From an uncultured Paracoccaceae bacterium (GTDB lineage: Bacteria; Pseudomonadota; Alphaproteobacteria; Rhodobacterales; Rhodobacteraceae), in assembly GCA_947493255.1 (NCBI GenBank), contig CANLQK010000001.1, forward strand, positions 124,001 through 188,000: a stretch of DNA of 64,000 nt, in the 5' to 3' direction. Position 1 is the stretch's first letter; each line of letters begins with the position of its first letter. A program made the position numbers and the translations under genes. The notes under the pieces are model-generated. The model did not search any database and had not been told where the DNA came from. It worked only from the letters and a program-made list of their open reading frames with translations. This document shows positions 62,735 to 64,000 of the stretch, piece by piece.

Positions 62735-62818
62735 TGGTGGGCGACCCTGGAATCGAACCAGGCGTGAGTCGCCTCGAGGGAGTTACAGTCCCCTGCCACA
62801 CCTTGCGGCCTGACGCCC
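62735..62818 (-). tRNA. tRNA-Tyr (anticodon GTA), with unusual D-arm and acceptor stem
   Basis: An 84-nt class II tRNA including an encoded CCA. The anticodon loop is CTGTAAC on a GGGGA/TCCCT stem (one wobble pair). The T-arm is CCTGG-TTCGATT-CCAGG and a short variable hairpin GAG-GCGA-CTC is present. The acceptor GGGCGTC/GTCGCCC has a T-T mismatch at pair 6:67. Position 8 is A, not the near-universal T. The D-arm folds as a 5-bp GCCGC/GTGGC stem with loop AAGGT, longer than the usual 3-4 bp. The identity is clear from the GTA anticodon and long variable arm. Confidence 0.85.
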
Positions 62819-62893
62819 AACCTGCGGCGTGAATAGCCACGGTGGGGGGGGGCGTCAACTCAATTTCGACCAAAGACTTGCGGTTTTTTCATT

Positions 62894-62911
62894 CCCCCCT
62901 CATGAGGGGGG
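62894..62911. repeat. 18-bp GC-rich perfect palindrome before rlmB
   Basis: CCCCCCTCATGAGGGGGG lies between the tRNA-Tyr 5' end and the rlmB ribosome site. No T-tract follows it on either strand, so it is not a normal terminator. It may be an operator or a hairpin in the rlmB leader. Confidence 0.5.
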
Positions 62912-62931
62912 CAACGCAGAAGGAAAACAGC

Positions 62932-63705
62932 ATGAAAAAGCCTAAGTGGGTCGTCGAAAAGGAACAAGCTAAGCGGGCAGCAGCCGCGCAAACGGTTTGG
63001 TTATTTGGTCTTCATGCTGTGCGGGATGCGCTTTTGAATCCCAATCGCGAAAAACTTCGTTTGGTTGTGACACGAAATGCTTTGGACCGTCTTGGCGATG
63101 CTGTCGCGCATGGCCCTGAACCTGAAATGAGCGACCCACGTAAATTTGCTGCACCCATTGACCCTCAATCGGTGCATCAAGGCGCAGCCTTAGAAGTGAA
63201 ACCGCTGGATTGGGGTAAAATTCCGGACCGCTGTATGGGCGACGGTAAGAACCCACCACGCGTACTGCTGTTAGATCGCGTTACTGACCCACATAACGTA
63301 GGTGCGATTTTGCGATCCGCCGAAGTGTTTGGTGCACAGGCCGTGGTGGCCATGTCGCGCCACGCGGCGCCTGAAACGGGTGCATTGGCCAAAACAGCAA
63401 GTGGCGCAATGGAACGCCAGCCTTACGTACGCGTGCGCAATTTGGCAGATGCGATCATTGAACTCCAAGGGATGGGGTATTTGGTGTTGGGTCTTGATGG
63501 CGAAGCAACCGACACCATCGAGGCGGCAGTCGAAGGCAAACGTGACCGTGCCATCGCGCTGGTGCTTGGGGCCGAGGGGCCGGGACTGCGTGATAAAACC
63601 AAAGACACCTGCGACGCATTGGTGAAAATCGACTACGCAGGCGAATTTGGGTCACTTAACGTCTCAAATGCGGCTGCAGTCGCACTATATGCAGTAAAAC
63701 CCTAA
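62932..63705 (+). CDS. rlmB: 23S rRNA 2'-O-ribose methyltransferase (RlmB/TrmH family)
   Basis: A 257-residue SPOUT-class RNA methyltransferase. The N-terminal substrate domain starts QTVWLFGLHAVRDALLNPNR. The C-terminal knot has LLLDRVTDPHNVGAILRSAE, LVLGAEGPGLRD and LVKIDYAGEFGSLNVSNAAA, the three TrmH motifs. RlmB methylates G2251 of 23S rRNA. The frame is open upstream but ATG 62932 has an AAGGAAA site. It is divergent from tRNA-Tyr and 16 bp upstream of the last gene. TrmH cannot be fully excluded. Confidence 0.9.
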   Translation: MKKPKWVVEKEQAKRAAAAQTVWLFGLHAVRDALLNPNREKLRLVVTRNALDRLGDAVAHGPEPEMSDPRKFAAPIDPQSVHQGAALEVKPLDWGKIPDRCMGDGKNPPRVLLLDRVTDPHNVGAILRSAEVFGAQAVVAMSRHAAPETGALAKTASGAMERQPYVRVRNLADAIIELQGMGYLVLGLDGEATDTIEAAVEGKRDRAIALVLGAEGPGLRDKTKDTCDALVKIDYAGEFGSLNVSNAAAVALYAVKP

Positions 63706-63721
63706 CGCTGCGGAGACGGAT

Positions 63722-64000
63722 ATGCCGGTCCAAAAAATTGCGACGTGTTGTTACTGTGGTACCCGTGCCGCGTTGATTTTGCGCGGGAATGATCGCCATG
63801 AACTAAGCTGTTCTAACTGTGGCGCCCCGTTGCATGACCTCAAAATGTTACGAAAAGACACTCAAACGACTTCGCCGGACCCCGTCGTTCGTAACATCCC
63901 ACGTTCGCGGCCCAAGCCCCGTCCGACCCATCCAAAGCAACCGCATCCCAAGGCCGTGAGAAAGAGAAAATATAAGAAACGCAAAGGTTTATTGCGCGAT
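63722..64000 (+). CDS. Zinc-ribbon protein, basic C-terminus (cut by window edge)
   Basis: The first 93 codons are visible and no stop is reached by 64000. Residues 9-12 (CCYC) and 30-33 (CSNC) form a four-Cys zinc ribbon. The next 60 residues are Pro, Lys and Arg-rich (PRSRPKPRPTHPKQPHPKA, then RKRKYKKRKG), a typical nucleic-acid-binding tail. It lies 16 bp after rlmB and is probably cotranscribed with it, suggesting a role near RNA or ribosomes. I do not recognise a named family. The full length is unknown. Confidence 0.7.
   Translation, partial: MPVQKIATCCYCGTRAALILRGNDRHELSCSNCGAPLHDLKMLRKDTQTTSPDPVVRNIPRSRPKPRPTHPKQPHPKAVRKRKYKKRKGLLRD

Overview
The window looks like a contiguous chromosomal segment of a marine alphaproteobacterium of the Rhodobacteraceae (Roseobacter group). 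The signs are a PhaZ/PhaC/PhaP/PhaR polyhydroxyalkanoate cluster with CTGC-N3-GCAG motifs, an hflK-hflC-DUF2065-degP run, a TAXI-type TRAP transporter, amine or amino-acid catabolic genes, tandem DMT exporters, and moderately GC-rich coding sequence throughout. I found no phage, IS element, CRISPR array or rRNA. Gene density is high, and many neighbours overlap by 1 or 4 bases. Family assignments come from reading motifs by eye; no database search was run.

Layout. 1-4.5 kb: 5' end of thrS, a Tag-like DNA glycosylase, a LysR/DUF1330 divergent pair, an ArsR-SRPBCC fusion regulator with a MAPEG protein, and an alpha/beta hydrolase. 4.5-10.5 kb: a BCCT-like carrier, then the PHA module (phaZ divergent from phaC, then phaP and phaR). 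PhaR-type operator motifs lie in the phaP promoter, with weaker versions before phaR and phaC. 10.6-22 kb: a LysR regulator and a long minus-strand operon. It encodes a polar amino-acid-type ABC transporter, two glutamine-synthetase-like ligases, a class I glutamine amidotransferase, an unknown membrane-anchored protein, a DAO-family FAD oxidase and a DegT aminotransferase. This resembles a gamma-glutamylated amine route of the putrescine (Puu) or aniline type, but the substrate is unknown. 22-28 kb: a signal-less PhnD-like protein, two TerB paralogues, rlmJ, pyrG, secG, an AT-rich orphan gene and a DUF6524-like membrane protein.

28-38 kb: purA with a DUF2842 gene, a 785-residue Ala/Lys-rich coiled-coil protein, thiamine diphosphokinase (its 3' end overlaps a convergent DMT gene by 56 bp), two tandem DMT transporters, a zinc-alcohol-dehydrogenase-like protein lacking the usual catalytic Cys, sdaA and rpiA. 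38-49 kb: gor, hflK-hflC-DUF2065, a VOC protein, a DegP protease, a BesD/HalD-like Fe(II)/2OG oxygenase, a peptidoglycan-binding lipoprotein, a 2Fe-2S ferredoxin with an FG-GAP-like exported protein, and divergent cobS/cobT. 49-58.4 kb: a KefB-type antiporter, a 1088-residue protein with GspL/PilM-like and PilP/GspC-like ends, a SIMPL protein, O-acetylhomoserine sulfhydrylase, a glycosyltransferase-like protein and a small exported protein. 58.6-64 kb: a TAXI binding protein, a fused TRAP permease, two cupins, an odd tRNA-Tyr, rlmB and a zinc-ribbon protein cut by the window edge.

The places with most room for something undescribed are the gamma-glutamyl amine operon with its unknown membrane-anchored member, the 1088- and 785-residue modular proteins, the TerB pair with the PhnD-like protein, and the unusual tRNA-Tyr fold.
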